Source: Rhodococcus sp. AW25M09
Lineage (GTDB): Bacteria > Actinomycetota > Actinomycetes > Mycobacteriales > Mycobacteriaceae
Direction of reading: 5' to 3'
DNA: 64,000 nucleotides
Assembly: GCF_000333955.1 (NCBI RefSeq)
Contig: NZ_CAPS01000005.1
Location: 60,117 to 124,116 of the forward strand
This document shows, in pieces, positions 8,618 to 17,335 of this stretch. Made by a program: the position numbers and the translations under genes. The notes beneath the pieces were generated by a model that had not been told where the DNA came from, made no database searches, and saw only the letters and a program-made list of their open reading frames with translations. Every line of letters begins with the position of its first letter. The stretch's first letter is position 1.

Positions 8618-9759
8618 GGTCCTGGGCGATGCCGATTGCGGCATTCTCGGCTACTGCGATCCTTGCCGGCTGCAGCACCACACTCGAGGACCTGCCGCTC
8701 CCCAGCCCTGGGGTCGGTGCCGATTCTTACCGCATCGACGCCGTCTTCACCGATGCGCTGAACCTCCCCCAGCAGGCGAAGGTCAAACTCGGCGGCGTCG
8801 ACATCGGTCAGGTCCAGGAGATCGATGCGGAAAACTACACGGCGCGAGTACAGATGGCTATCCGATCCGGAGTGGACCTGCCTACGGATGTGCGAGCAGA
8901 ACTGCGGCAAGCGACTCCGCTTGGAGACGTCTTCGTCTCACTGTCTTCGTCGCCGGAAGCGAACCCGGACACTCCGCGGTTGCGGCCCGGTGCGACCATC
9001 GATGTTGCCTCGACCTCAGCGGGTGCCAGCGTCGAGGAACTACTCGCCTCTGCGTCGATGGTCGTCAACGGTGGCGGCGTAAGCAGACTGCAGACCATCA
9101 TCGAAGAGTTGGACACCGCAACGGCGGGCCGAAGTGCAGACGCATCGCACATCATCACCGACCTCACCGCGACGGTGACAGACTTGAATCAACGCACAGA
9201 TCAAATCGATTCGATGCTGACCAGGACTCAGGAGCTCAGTTCGATTCTGGGTGCCAGAACCGAAGCCATCGACGCAATTGCGCAACAATTGCCCGAGCTC
9301 ACTCAGACCCTGGCCGACAACAGCACAGGAATCACCGATGTCCTCGCAGCCGCGGGAGGTGCGGCCGACAAGCTCGGAACCTTCACCGACGAAGCAGGTC
9401 CGGCGCTGCGCGACCTACTCGTCGGCACCGAGCAGACCTTCTCGTCCGTTGCAGCGATCGGCGACGACCTCGACGTCGCCATGAAGCAACTCGAGCAGCT
9501 CGCGCCGAAGCTGGCCTCCAGCACCAAGGGCAACTCTGTCGCGATCTACGTTCGACTGTCGTGGCTGAGCCTGGCGGCGCTGGACGATCCGTCGAGCCAC
9601 TGGCCGGGCGCACAGGACGGCGAGGACTTCGTCGGCAGCCTGACCGACACGTTGGACCGCGTGTACGGACGTGTCACCGGGCAGGGGCTCACTCCTGTGC
9701 CCACCGTTGATCCGCCGACTCCCACCGGCACCCCGAACGACGACGCGGCCGGCCGATGA
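8614..9759 (+). CDS. mceE: Mce-family protein E, lipoprotein (LprK type)
   Basis: 381 aa from GTG 8614, which overlaps the mceD stop as GTGA; ATG 8629 would shorten the signal peptide too much. The signal sequence ends in the lipobox ILAGC near residue 20. The Mce domain follows (FTDALNLPQQAKVKLGGVDIGQVQEI region), then a long helical region. This is the standard lipoprotein subunit of Mce complexes. Confidence 0.92.
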   Translation: MRSWAMPIAAFSATAILAGCSTTLEDLPLPSPGVGADSYRIDAVFTDALNLPQQAKVKLGGVDIGQVQEIDAENYTARVQMAIRSGVDLPTDVRAELRQATPLGDVFVSLSSSPEANPDTPRLRPGATIDVASTSAGASVEELLASASMVVNGGGVSRLQTIIEELDTATAGRSADASHIITDLTATVTDLNQRTDQIDSMLTRTQELSSILGARTEAIDAIAQQLPELTQTLADNSTGITDVLAAAGGAADKLGTFTDEAGPALRDLLVGTEQTFSSVAAIGDDLDVAMKQLEQLAPKLASSTKGNSVAIYVRLSWLSLAALDDPSSHWPGAQDGEDFVGSLTDTLDRVYGRVTGQGLTPVPTVDPPTPTGTPNDDAAGR

Positions 9760-10913
9760 TACTGCGCCACTGGGTGAATCGACACCGTGTACTCGTTTCG
9801 AACACTGCGCTCGTACTCGTCCTCCTGATGGGGACGGCATACCTCACCATCGGAGCGCTGCGGATCGATCCGTTTGCGAACGACTACCGCGTCACCGTGC
9901 GACTGGACGGATCCGGCGGGTTACAAGCGAACGGAGATGTCTCGGTACGCGGGCAACGAATCGGGCGAGTCGTCGCTGTCGACATCACCGACGATGGTGT
10001 CGAGGCGCAGCTGGACATCGCGGCCGTTCACCGCGTTCCGGCCGACGGCACCGTCGTAGTCGCTGCACTGTCCGCTGCAGGCGAGCAATACATCGACTTC
10101 CGTCCCGATTCCGACGACGGCCCGTATCTGGTCGACGGCGACGTGGTCGAACAGGATCGCACGAATACCCCGGTTCCGTTCGCCACGATGCTGGTCGGCG
10201 TCACCGATGTGGTGAGTCAGATCGATCCCGCACAGTTGTCGTCGATCATCGACGAGCTCGATACCGCGATGGCAGGTGGCCCCGCGCAGCTGCAGGCGAT
10301 CGTCGACGGCGGAGCGGCTCTGCTCGCCGGCTTGGATTCAGTTCTTCCCGAAACGATCACCCTGATTCGCACCGGCCGGACACTGCTGCAGACCGTCGGC
10401 GACATCGAGCCCGATCTGACCCGCCTGGCACTCGGCGGCACGTCGTTGGCCGAGCAGCTGGCCGCGTCGGACGCCGAGATCCGCGCTCTGCTCGACGACA
10501 CGCCTGCTCGACTCGATTCCGTGAAAGCGGTCGTCGCCGACAATCGCAACACGGGTGGAGATCTACTGAAGAACTTGGCCCGCATCGCCAGGGCCGCTCG
10601 GCTGCACACGCCCGCGATCGAGGCTCTGTTCCCGGCGATGTCGGCGGGCGCAGGCGCATTCGGACTTGCAGGCCACGACAACCAACTCAACGTCGTTGCC
10701 GATCCGTACCCGAGGCCGACATGCGATTACCTCAACCCGACCGTGTCGCCGTCCATCGCCGCGATGACGCCGCCGCTGAAATACATGTACTGCAACAGCA
10801 CCGATCCGGGGATTCAAGTTCGGGGAGCTCAGAACGTTCCGCGTCCACCCGGTGACGACACCGGAGGTCCACCTGCCGGGTCCACCGGGAAAGAGCGGGT
10901 AGCAGGTGGCTGA
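9756..10913 (+). CDS. mceF: Mce-family protein F
   Basis: 385 aa, ATG overlapping the mceE stop as ATGA. An N-terminal anchor (about residues 13-33) is followed by the Mce domain (GSGGLQANGDVSVRGQRIGR near residues 53-72). The C-terminal tail is Pro/Gly-rich (about residues 355-385), as often seen in the last Mce subunit. It completes the A-F set. Confidence 0.92.
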   Translation: MILRHWVNRHRVLVSNTALVLVLLMGTAYLTIGALRIDPFANDYRVTVRLDGSGGLQANGDVSVRGQRIGRVVAVDITDDGVEAQLDIAAVHRVPADGTVVVAALSAAGEQYIDFRPDSDDGPYLVDGDVVEQDRTNTPVPFATMLVGVTDVVSQIDPAQLSSIIDELDTAMAGGPAQLQAIVDGGAALLAGLDSVLPETITLIRTGRTLLQTVGDIEPDLTRLALGGTSLAEQLAASDAEIRALLDDTPARLDSVKAVVADNRNTGGDLLKNLARIARAARLHTPAIEALFPAMSAGAGAFGLAGHDNQLNVVADPYPRPTCDYLNPTVSPSIAAMTPPLKYMYCNSTDPGIQVRGAQNVPRPPGDDTGGPPAGSTGKERVAGG

Positions 10914-10981
10914 CCGGCCCCCCACTCTCCAGCCCGACCGGGCGCACAACCGATCCCAGTCTTCGCCACGAAGGAGCCGAG

Positions 10982-11605
10982 ATGACCGACCTGAAAACCG
11001 ACGAACCGACAACCGACGACGAGGTGGACAAGCCCGTCGACTTGCCCGAAACAGAGCCCGCGGCAGAGTTACCCGAACCTGCCGACTCACCTCGGTCTCC
11101 GAAGCGCCTACGCCGACGGCCGTCCGCGTTGGTGTCCGCTCTCGCGGCGGCGTTGATCGGCGCAATCGTCGTTGCCGGAGTGTTCGCATATCAGCTCGAA
11201 CACCGGCGATCCTTGGACACCTCCCGCACCGAGGCCGTCGATACTGCTCGCACCTTTGCGGTCACCCTGTTCACCTACAGCGCGGATAGTTTCGACACCT
11301 ATGTGGAGAACGTATTGTCCGGTGCAACAGGGTCATTGGCCGAAACGTTTGCCGAGACCAGTAGTGATCTGCAAGCGACTCTCGTGGAGGCCGGCGCAAC
11401 ATCGACAGCGCAGGTACTCGATATCGCTGCCGAATCCACCGCCATCGACCAGGTGGAAGTATTGGTTATCATCGATCAGACGGCATCGAATGCGACCGTC
11501 ACCGAACCACGCCAGGCGGTGAATGCCGTGGTGATGACACTCGAAAAGCAGGAAGACGGTAGGTGGTTGACCAGTGACGTCGCCAATCCCAGTGCCGCGC
11601 GGTGA
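10982..11605 (+). CDS. Mce-associated membrane protein (Mas family)
   Basis: 207 aa, 68 bases after mceF, with GAAGGAG (10969-10975) before the ATG. An acidic, Pro/Glu/Asp-rich cytosolic N terminus (1-50) precedes one transmembrane helix (about 58-80) and an extracytoplasmic domain resembling a SnoaL/NTF2-like fold. This layout is typical of the Mce-associated proteins that follow mceF in mycobacteria and rhodococci and are thought to stabilise the transporter. Confidence 0.85.
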   Translation: MTDLKTDEPTTDDEVDKPVDLPETEPAAELPEPADSPRSPKRLRRRPSALVSALAAALIGAIVVAGVFAYQLEHRRSLDTSRTEAVDTARTFAVTLFTYSADSFDTYVENVLSGATGSLAETFAETSSDLQATLVEAGATSTAQVLDIAAESTAIDQVEVLVIIDQTASNATVTEPRQAVNAVVMTLEKQEDGRWLTSDVANPSAAR

Positions 11606-13016
11606 TACCGACTACGCGTCCTCCACGGGTCCCTATCCGGACGGGCCGCCGCCCGAGGCACTCGAGATCGAGTATCCGGACATCACGCGATTCGGACTCG
11701 AAGAGCTGGGCCGCGCGATCTGGATCACCGTCGTGCTGGTTGCGGCCGCAGTCATTGCCATTGTCCGTTGGCCGATCTTCTGGCTCCGCAAACGACGCCG
11801 GTTCTCGGTGGCCCTTGCCGAAGGAGTGGTGAAGGGATTCGAGGCGCTGGGGCCGACATTCGTCAAGTTGGGCCAGCTCATGGCGTCGTCGCCCGGGGTG
11901 TTTCCTCCGGTTCTGGCCGACGCGTGTTTGCGATTGCTCGATCGGGTTCCTCCCGTTTCGGCACGCAGGGCCCGCCGCGCGATCGAGCGCGACCTGGGCG
12001 GCAAGATCGAGGATCTGTTCGACTCGTTCGAGGACGTGCCGTTGTCTGCGGCGTCGGTTGCGCAGGTCCATGCCTGCGTATTGCTGGACGGCCGAAAGGC
12101 TGTGGTCAAAGTCCAGCGTCCCGAGATCCGACGGCACATGCGCGTCGATCTCCGGGTGGCGTTCGCCGGAGCCTCGTTGCTGGAGAGATTCTTCGAGTTC
12201 TTCCGTATCGCCAATGCGACGGTCATCGTGCGTGAACTCAACGACCTGACCGCCCTCGAACTCAACAGTGCAGCCGAAGCACTGCGGCAGGAGCACTTTC
12301 GCGACAATCTGTACGCGTTCGGGGACAACTCCGGTGTGATGGTCCCGGAGATCTACTGGAGCCATTGCGGACCCCGGGTGATCTGTATGGAACGAGTTCA
12401 CGGAACGCCGGTCGGCCGCATCACACCGGGCGATCTTGTAGGGATCGACTCCGAGCTTCAACTCCGTCGGGGGGTGAAGGTGTGGTTGGAAGCCGTTGTG
12501 CTGCACGGCCCGTTCCACGGCGACGTGCATGCGGGCAATCTGTGGTCACTGGACGACGGTCGGGTGGGATTTCTGGACTTCGGGATCGTCGGGGAGTTGC
12601 CAGAGGAGTGGCGCGTCGTGCTGCGCGAGATGTTTCGGGCGTCCTTGTTCGACGGCAACTACACCGAAGCTGCGCGACGCATCCGCCTGCTCGGCGTCAC
12701 CCAGGGAACCACATTGGGCGACAAACTGATCGGCCTGCAGCTGCGGAAGCTGTTCGAGCCGATTCTGGGCCGAGGAGCCGCCCGGATGGACCTCAGCAAG
12801 CTGGTCGCTTCTCTGGTGGAGACCGGAAAGCGCTGGGGGGTCTCGACGCCGGAGGAACTGGTGTTGTTCGGGAAGCAGCTGGGGTACTTCGAAAGATACT
12901 CGGCCACACTGGCTCCCGAGTGGATACTCGGCCAAGACCTGTTCTTGTTCAAGAACATTCTTCCGGTGGAAGTGGCCGCCGCCGCCCTTGCACGAAACAT
13001 CACGCTTCCCGACTGA
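11574..13016 (+). CDS. UbiB/ABC1 (AarF) family kinase-like protein at the end of the mce operon
   Basis: 480 aa from GTG 11574, overlapping the Mas gene by 32 bases. A membrane segment (about residues 50-68) precedes the ABC1 domain. Family motifs are present: FVKLGQ (the KxGQ segment over the active site), SAASVAQVH (the Ala-rich loop), HGDVHAGNL (catalytic/metal Asp and Asn) and LDFG. UbiB-family proteins bind ATP and act in isoprenoid or lipid metabolism or transport; true protein-kinase activity is doubtful. Its overlap with the mce operon suggests a role in the lipid imported by that system (inference). It ends 7 bases from the convergent GGDEF gene. Confidence 0.88.
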   Translation: MTSPIPVPRGDTDYASSTGPYPDGPPPEALEIEYPDITRFGLEELGRAIWITVVLVAAAVIAIVRWPIFWLRKRRRFSVALAEGVVKGFEALGPTFVKLGQLMASSPGVFPPVLADACLRLLDRVPPVSARRARRAIERDLGGKIEDLFDSFEDVPLSAASVAQVHACVLLDGRKAVVKVQRPEIRRHMRVDLRVAFAGASLLERFFEFFRIANATVIVRELNDLTALELNSAAEALRQEHFRDNLYAFGDNSGVMVPEIYWSHCGPRVICMERVHGTPVGRITPGDLVGIDSELQLRRGVKVWLEAVVLHGPFHGDVHAGNLWSLDDGRVGFLDFGIVGELPEEWRVVLREMFRASLFDGNYTEAARRIRLLGVTQGTTLGDKLIGLQLRKLFEPILGRGAARMDLSKLVASLVETGKRWGVSTPEELVLFGKQLGYFERYSATLAPEWILGQDLFLFKNILPVEVAAAALARNITLPD

Positions 13017-13023
13017 GCCGGCT

Positions 13024-14079
13024 TCAGAGGTCGGTCGTACCTCTGTTTCCACCAGCGCGCTTCGACAAATACATGAGCTCGTCTGCTCGCGCGAGAATCG
13101 ACGGGAGCCAGTCGTCGGTCGCCGGCTCCGAATCACCGGAGGCAGGCTCGTATTCCGATATACCGAAGCTCAGGGTTACCGCGACGTCGGCCACACCATG
13201 CAGGGCCAGCCCCGCCGAATGGGCAGCAACGGCAGTGAATTCGGCGGATCGCTCCTCGGTGATGTTCGCTCTCGCGGGGACGAGTACCGCAAACTCTTCT
13301 CCCCCAGTCCGCGCCACGGCCGCAGGCTCGGGAAAACAGTCGACCAAACTGCGGGCGACGGCTTCGAGAACGAGATCCCCCGCAGCATGGCCGAACCTGT
13401 CGTTGATCGTTTTGAAAGCATCGATGTCGAACACGATCACGCTGATCGCTGTTCGTGACAGTCGTGCCATTCGGGCCACAGCTGACGCACGGCCGTACAG
13501 ACCGCGTCTGTTGAGCAGGCCGGTGAGAGAATCGTAGTTTGCCGAGGCGGCCGCTTCGCGGAGCTCGAACACCGATAGCTGCGTAATGGTCGGAGCGAGC
13601 AGCAGAGCCGAGACGAGTACTGCTGCGAAGACCGAGACCGTTGCCGTCGACTGCTGCGGTGATGCCAGCGCGCGGACGATCAGAATGCAGGAGCTCATCA
13701 ATACCCAACCCTGATGCGCGAGATACACAGTCAGGGTATGAACGCTGCCTGCGTAGCAACCGATGACCGCGAACAAGAACAGCAGCGGCATGGCGGCTAC
13801 CGCCGACTCGAAGCTGAGTACGAAAACGGTGAGCATGATGTCGGCTACCCAAATGCATTCGCGTGACGCGAACCACGGTGTGTTCGGACGCAGAATCCAC
13901 CAACACCCCAGGCCTACGGCTCCTGCCCCTACTGCAACGGCGATCCACTGCATACCGCTGAGCAGAGAGAATGGGTCCCCTGCGCGCAACGTCGCCGCCA
14001 CCACGGCAGCGAAACCGACTGTCATCAGGCCTACCCCGAACGTCGCCCGTATCTGTTGAAAGCGCATGACCAAGCTCAC
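13024..14079 (-). CDS. Membrane diguanylate cyclase (GGDEF)
   Basis: 351 aa from GTG 14079 (GTGA overlap with the TetR stop) or 347 aa from ATG 14067. The N-terminal half has about six hydrophobic helices. The C-terminal GGDEF domain starts at DSLTGLLNRRGL, includes FDIDAFKTINDRFGHAAGD, and has the active-site signature GGEEF, which is catalytically competent in the family. The RxxD inhibitory site expected about five residues before GGEEF is absent (PEPA there), so product feedback is not expected. It is the last gene of the monooxygenase-hydrolase-TetR operon, an unusual place for a c-di-GMP enzyme. Confidence 0.87.
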   Translation of the reverse strand: MSLVMRFQQIRATFGVGLMTVGFAAVVAATLRAGDPFSLLSGMQWIAVAVGAGAVGLGCWWILRPNTPWFASRECIWVADIMLTVFVLSFESAVAAMPLLFLFAVIGCYAGSVHTLTVYLAHQGWVLMSSCILIVRALASPQQSTATVSVFAAVLVSALLLAPTITQLSVFELREAAASANYDSLTGLLNRRGLYGRASAVARMARLSRTAISVIVFDIDAFKTINDRFGHAAGDLVLEAVARSLVDCFPEPAAVARTGGEEFAVLVPARANITEERSAEFTAVAAHSAGLALHGVADVAVTLSFGISEYEPASGDSEPATDDWLPSILARADELMYLSKRAGGNRGTTDL

Positions 14080-14804
14080 ATCTCGCAGTTCACGGAGCCG
14101 TGAGTGGCTCGCGAACTCGCCATGCCGGGGCCCTCGAGCGTCAACGAGTGAGGCTCCGAGCCGAAGGCCACGACCGATCCCGCCGCACGCGCAATTCCCG
14201 CGATTCCACCCCACACCATCATGGTGAGGTAGTCGATGAGCTCGTCGGCCGTCATTGTCCTGTCGAAGATCCACCAGTGTGCCGCCAATCGGACCGCACC
14301 GATCATGGCGAATGCGATCGGGATCGAGCCCTCCGTCGAGAACTCCCGCTCTCGAAATCTTTCGCCGATGACAGTGGCCAGCAACTCTGCGATCAGCTCC
14401 TCCGACGCGGTGATGATGTCCTGGTTGCCACCGACCGCATTGTTGGAATGAACGTAGATGTAGATCTCGGGATCGGTGTCGACCGTCGTGACGTAGGCGG
14501 TGATCACCGCCCGGGTGAGGGCGTACTCGTCGAGATCCTCGGAAATCGCGTCTTGGATTCGAGGCACCAACGCCGTCTCGACGTATCGCGCCATAGCGGC
14601 GTCAGTGAGGCCCTTCTTGTCGGTGAAGTGCTTGTACAACACGGTTTTCGAGACACCGTTCGACGAGGCGATCTCATCGAGACTGATGTCGTGTCCTTGC
14701 CGACGAATCGCTGCCAGAGTGCAGTCGAGCAGTTCGCGCCGACGGGCGACCCTGTGATCGCGCCACCGATGACTGCGCCCGTCGACCTTTTCCGTTGCAC
14801 TCAC
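14076..14804 (-). CDS. TetR/AcrR-family transcriptional regulator
   Basis: 242 aa from GTG 14804, which overlaps the stop of the hydrolase as GTGA. The helix-turn-helix lies near residues 30-65 (ISLDEIASSNGVSKTVLYKHF). The C-terminal domain is a TetR_C-type ligand domain containing RLAAHWWIFDRTM. It is co-transcribed with the enzymes before it and is the best candidate to bind the paired palindromes upstream of the operon (17260-17303) and the copy at 1265-1280. The ligand is unknown, probably a lipid or ketone intermediate. Confidence 0.88.
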   Translation of the reverse strand: MSATEKVDGRSHRWRDHRVARRRELLDCTLAAIRRQGHDISLDEIASSNGVSKTVLYKHFTDKKGLTDAAMARYVETALVPRIQDAISEDLDEYALTRAVITAYVTTVDTDPEIYIYVHSNNAVGGNQDIITASEELIAELLATVIGERFREREFSTEGSIPIAFAMIGAVRLAAHWWIFDRTMTADELIDYLTMMVWGGIAGIARAAGSVVAFGSEPHSLTLEGPGMASSRATHGSVNCEM

Positions 14805-15622
14805 GCCGACTGTGAGACGGTTCGCGATCCCCTCAACAGAATCGACGCCACCAGCTCCGGATCGTCCGACATCGGCACGTGCCCGAGTCCCGGATACGTT
14901 CGAACCTCCGCCTGCGGAAAGATTTTGCGCACCAACGGTGCCTGATACACCGGCAGTACCCAATCGCGACGCCCCCACGCGACGGTGATAGGAACGTCCT
15001 CGTCGACCGGGATGCTGAAGCGCGGCACTGCGTTACCAGCTGCGTCGATGGCACGATTGGTGGTAATGCTGAGCGCGTCGATGGTCGCGGTTGCCGCGGG
15101 AACTCGCCACGGCTTGGCGTAGAAGACTCCGTTGGCGATCGTGCGGCCCACGACCGAACGCATCACGGCCGGTGCGATCGGACTGATGACTCGGGACAAT
15201 GCTCGCAGTAGACGAAACACCAGTAGCGCACGCGTCTGATCCCATTGTCCGCGAAAGAAACCCGCCGGAGAGAGCGCGGTGGCAGAGGCGACCGCCCCGC
15301 GGGCAGCGAGTTCGAGTGCGAAGTATCCACCCAAGGAATTCCCGGCCACGTGCGGTTTCTCGCCGTCCACGGACACGTGCTCGAGAAATCGCTCCAACTC
15401 CGCGACTATCCACGGGCCGAGGTCGAATTCTTCGGTGGGGAGGTCCGGAGAATCGCCGTGGCCCGGCAGGTCCACCGTCACCACGCGCCGGTGACGCGCC
15501 AGCGCCTCGACGACGCTGTCCCAGGCATGTTGGCGATGAACTATTCCGTGGATCAGCACCAAGGTGGGCCCCTCACCGCGGATGGTGTGCGCGAGCCCGG
15601 AGCCGTCGATTTCGAAAGTCAT
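14801..15622 (-). CDS. Alpha/beta-hydrolase fold protein
   Basis: 273 aa. An oxyanion HG motif (LIHGIVH near residues 24-30), nucleophile elbow GNSLGG (near 93-98), acid Asp in WGRRDW and His in GLGHVPMSDDP give a complete triad. It sits between an EthA-like monooxygenase and a TetR gene, so hydrolysing the ester or lactone made by the Baeyer-Villiger enzyme is a natural role (inference from neighbourhood). Confidence 0.85.
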   Translation of the reverse strand: MTFEIDGSGLAHTIRGEGPTLVLIHGIVHRQHAWDSVVEALARHRRVVTVDLPGHGDSPDLPTEEFDLGPWIVAELERFLEHVSVDGEKPHVAGNSLGGYFALELAARGAVASATALSPAGFFRGQWDQTRALLVFRLLRALSRVISPIAPAVMRSVVGRTIANGVFYAKPWRVPAATATIDALSITTNRAIDAAGNAVPRFSIPVDEDVPITVAWGRRDWVLPVYQAPLVRKIFPQAEVRTYPGLGHVPMSDDPELVASILLRGSRTVSQSA

Positions 15623-15643
15623 TGCGATCCAATCTCTTCTGGT

Positions 15644-17209
15644 CTACGCGGAGCGAACGTCTACTGCCTCGGGGCCGACCACCCTCGTAGGCACAGTCCG
15701 CCCGAACGTCATCGATTCCGTGAGATCGTCGAACCGCGCGTCGATTCTGTCGAGAATATAGTTCTGTCGAACCGACCAGGGACGTTCGGTCCCCGATTTC
15801 GGTAGCTCGTCGAGGGACCGGGTGACGTATCCCGACGCGAGGTTCACTACTGGGCGAGATTCCACCGGTTTACCCGCCCGGTCCGGAATCGCGTGGGTGT
15901 AGCCGTGAGATCGCATGTACAGAAGCAGCTTTGCCACAGCCTGAGCCGTCATGTCGGCTTTGAGTGTCCACGACGCATTCGTGTACCCGATGCACCAGGC
16001 GACGTTGGGCACGTCTTCGAGCATGTGGCCCTTGTAGACGAACTTGTCGTGCACTCCGAACGGCTGCCCGTCCAGGGACAGTTCGATGCCGCCGAATGCT
16101 TGGAGCTTCAATCCCGTTGCGGTGACGATGATGTCGGCTTCGATCTCGTCACCGGATTCCAGGGTGATGCCGTCGGCGGTCACCCTGGCGATCCGGTCGG
16201 TCACCACGGTCGCGCGCCGCGATCGAATGGCCTTGAAAAGATCGCCGTCTGGCACGACACACAGCCGTTGGTCCCACGGGTTATAGGTTGGGTTGAAGTG
16301 CTTGTCGACGTCGTACCCTCGCGGCAGTTGGGCTTTCGTCATCGCCCGGAAAACCCGGCGAGCGGTTTTCGGTGCGCGACGGCACAGCTGATACGAACCG
16401 ACCATCAACAGTGCGTTGCGCCATCGCAGCGCACTGTGGGCAATCGCGTCCGGTAGTACCCGCTGCGTGATCGTGGTGAACGGATCCGTCATCGGCAGCG
16501 AGGCGATGTAGGTCGGCGAACGCTGCAGCATCGTCACCGACGCGGCGTCAGCCGCGAGCGAGGGCACCAACGTGATGGCGGTTGCACCACTTCCGATCAC
16601 GACGACCTTCTTGCCGGAGTGGTCGAGACTCTCGGGCCACTGCTGGGGATGCACGATCTGCCCGGTGAACTCGTCCGCCCCGGGCAGGTCGGGGGTATAC
16701 CCACCCGAATAGTCGAAGTAGCCGGTGCACAGGAATACGAAACGGCTGCGGTAGGTCCGCGGAACGCCGCCCGAAAGCGACTCGACTGTCCACAGATCCG
16801 TCGACGAATCCCAGTTCGCCGAGATGACCGAGGTCGAGAAGTGAGTGTGTTCGTCGATGCCGTTGGCGTAGGCGGTATCGACGATGTAGTTGCGGATGTC
16901 CTCGCCATGGGCGAGCAGAGTGTCACCCTGCCACGGCGTGTGCGGGAACGAGAAAGTGAAGATGTCGCTGTCCGAACGAATTCCGGGATACCGGAACAGA
17001 TCCCAGGTACCGCCGGCTCGCTCACGACCTTCCAGGATGGCGTAGCTGAGCTCCGGTGCCATCTGCTGCAAGCGGTACGCCGCTCCGACGCCCGAAATCC
17101 CGGCCCCGACGATGAGAACGTCCTTGAAGTTGTCGGCAGAACCGTCGACCTCTGGCCATCGACCTGTGCTCTTCTTCACGCCACGCCTCGCTGTCTCGCC
17201 GAACACCAT
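15644..17209 (-). CDS. FAD-dependent Baeyer-Villiger monooxygenase, EthA-like
   Basis: 521 aa. The FAD motif GAGISG is near residue 35. The next stretch, AILEGRERAGGTWDLFRYPG followed by IRSDSDIFT, matches mycobacterial EthA as I recall it. The BVMO fingerprint FTGQIVHPQQWP (FxGxxxHxxxWP) is near 180, and the NADPH motif GSGATA follows. The start may be ATG 17209 or an in-frame GTG about 30 bases later. It should insert oxygen next to a ketone, giving an ester. First gene of its operon, with two palindromic operators just upstream. EthA homologues also activate thioamide drugs. Confidence 0.9.
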   Translation of the reverse strand: MVFGETARRGVKKSTGRWPEVDGSADNFKDVLIVGAGISGVGAAYRLQQMAPELSYAILEGRERAGGTWDLFRYPGIRSDSDIFTFSFPHTPWQGDTLLAHGEDIRNYIVDTAYANGIDEHTHFSTSVISANWDSSTDLWTVESLSGGVPRTYRSRFVFLCTGYFDYSGGYTPDLPGADEFTGQIVHPQQWPESLDHSGKKVVVIGSGATAITLVPSLAADAASVTMLQRSPTYIASLPMTDPFTTITQRVLPDAIAHSALRWRNALLMVGSYQLCRRAPKTARRVFRAMTKAQLPRGYDVDKHFNPTYNPWDQRLCVVPDGDLFKAIRSRRATVVTDRIARVTADGITLESGDEIEADIIVTATGLKLQAFGGIELSLDGQPFGVHDKFVYKGHMLEDVPNVAWCIGYTNASWTLKADMTAQAVAKLLLYMRSHGYTHAIPDRAGKPVESRPVVNLASGYVTRSLDELPKSGTERPWSVRQNYILDRIDARFDDLTESMTFGRTVPTRVVGPEAVDVRSA

Positions 17210-17257
17210 CGAGGTTCGGCCGAATGTCCAGCGAAACCGCGACTAACACCGAATAAT

Positions 17258-17305
17258 GTGCCATTGCTGAATGGTGATGTCAATGTCACCGTTCAGCAAT
17301 GGCAC
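17258..17305. promoter_or_regulatory. Tandem TetR-type operators forming a long inverted repeat
   Basis: Two palindromes, GCCATT-GCTG-AATGGT (17260-17275) and ACCGTT-CAGC-AATGGC (17288-17303), are spaced 28 bp and together form a larger inverted repeat with 14-bp perfect outer arms (17258-17271 and 17292-17305). They lie 50-95 bases upstream of the monooxygenase start. The same motif is at 1265-1280. Likely autoregulatory site of the operon's TetR protein. Confidence 0.7.
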
Positions 17306-17335
17306 TCGACGCGTCAGCCGTCGACCGAATGACCA

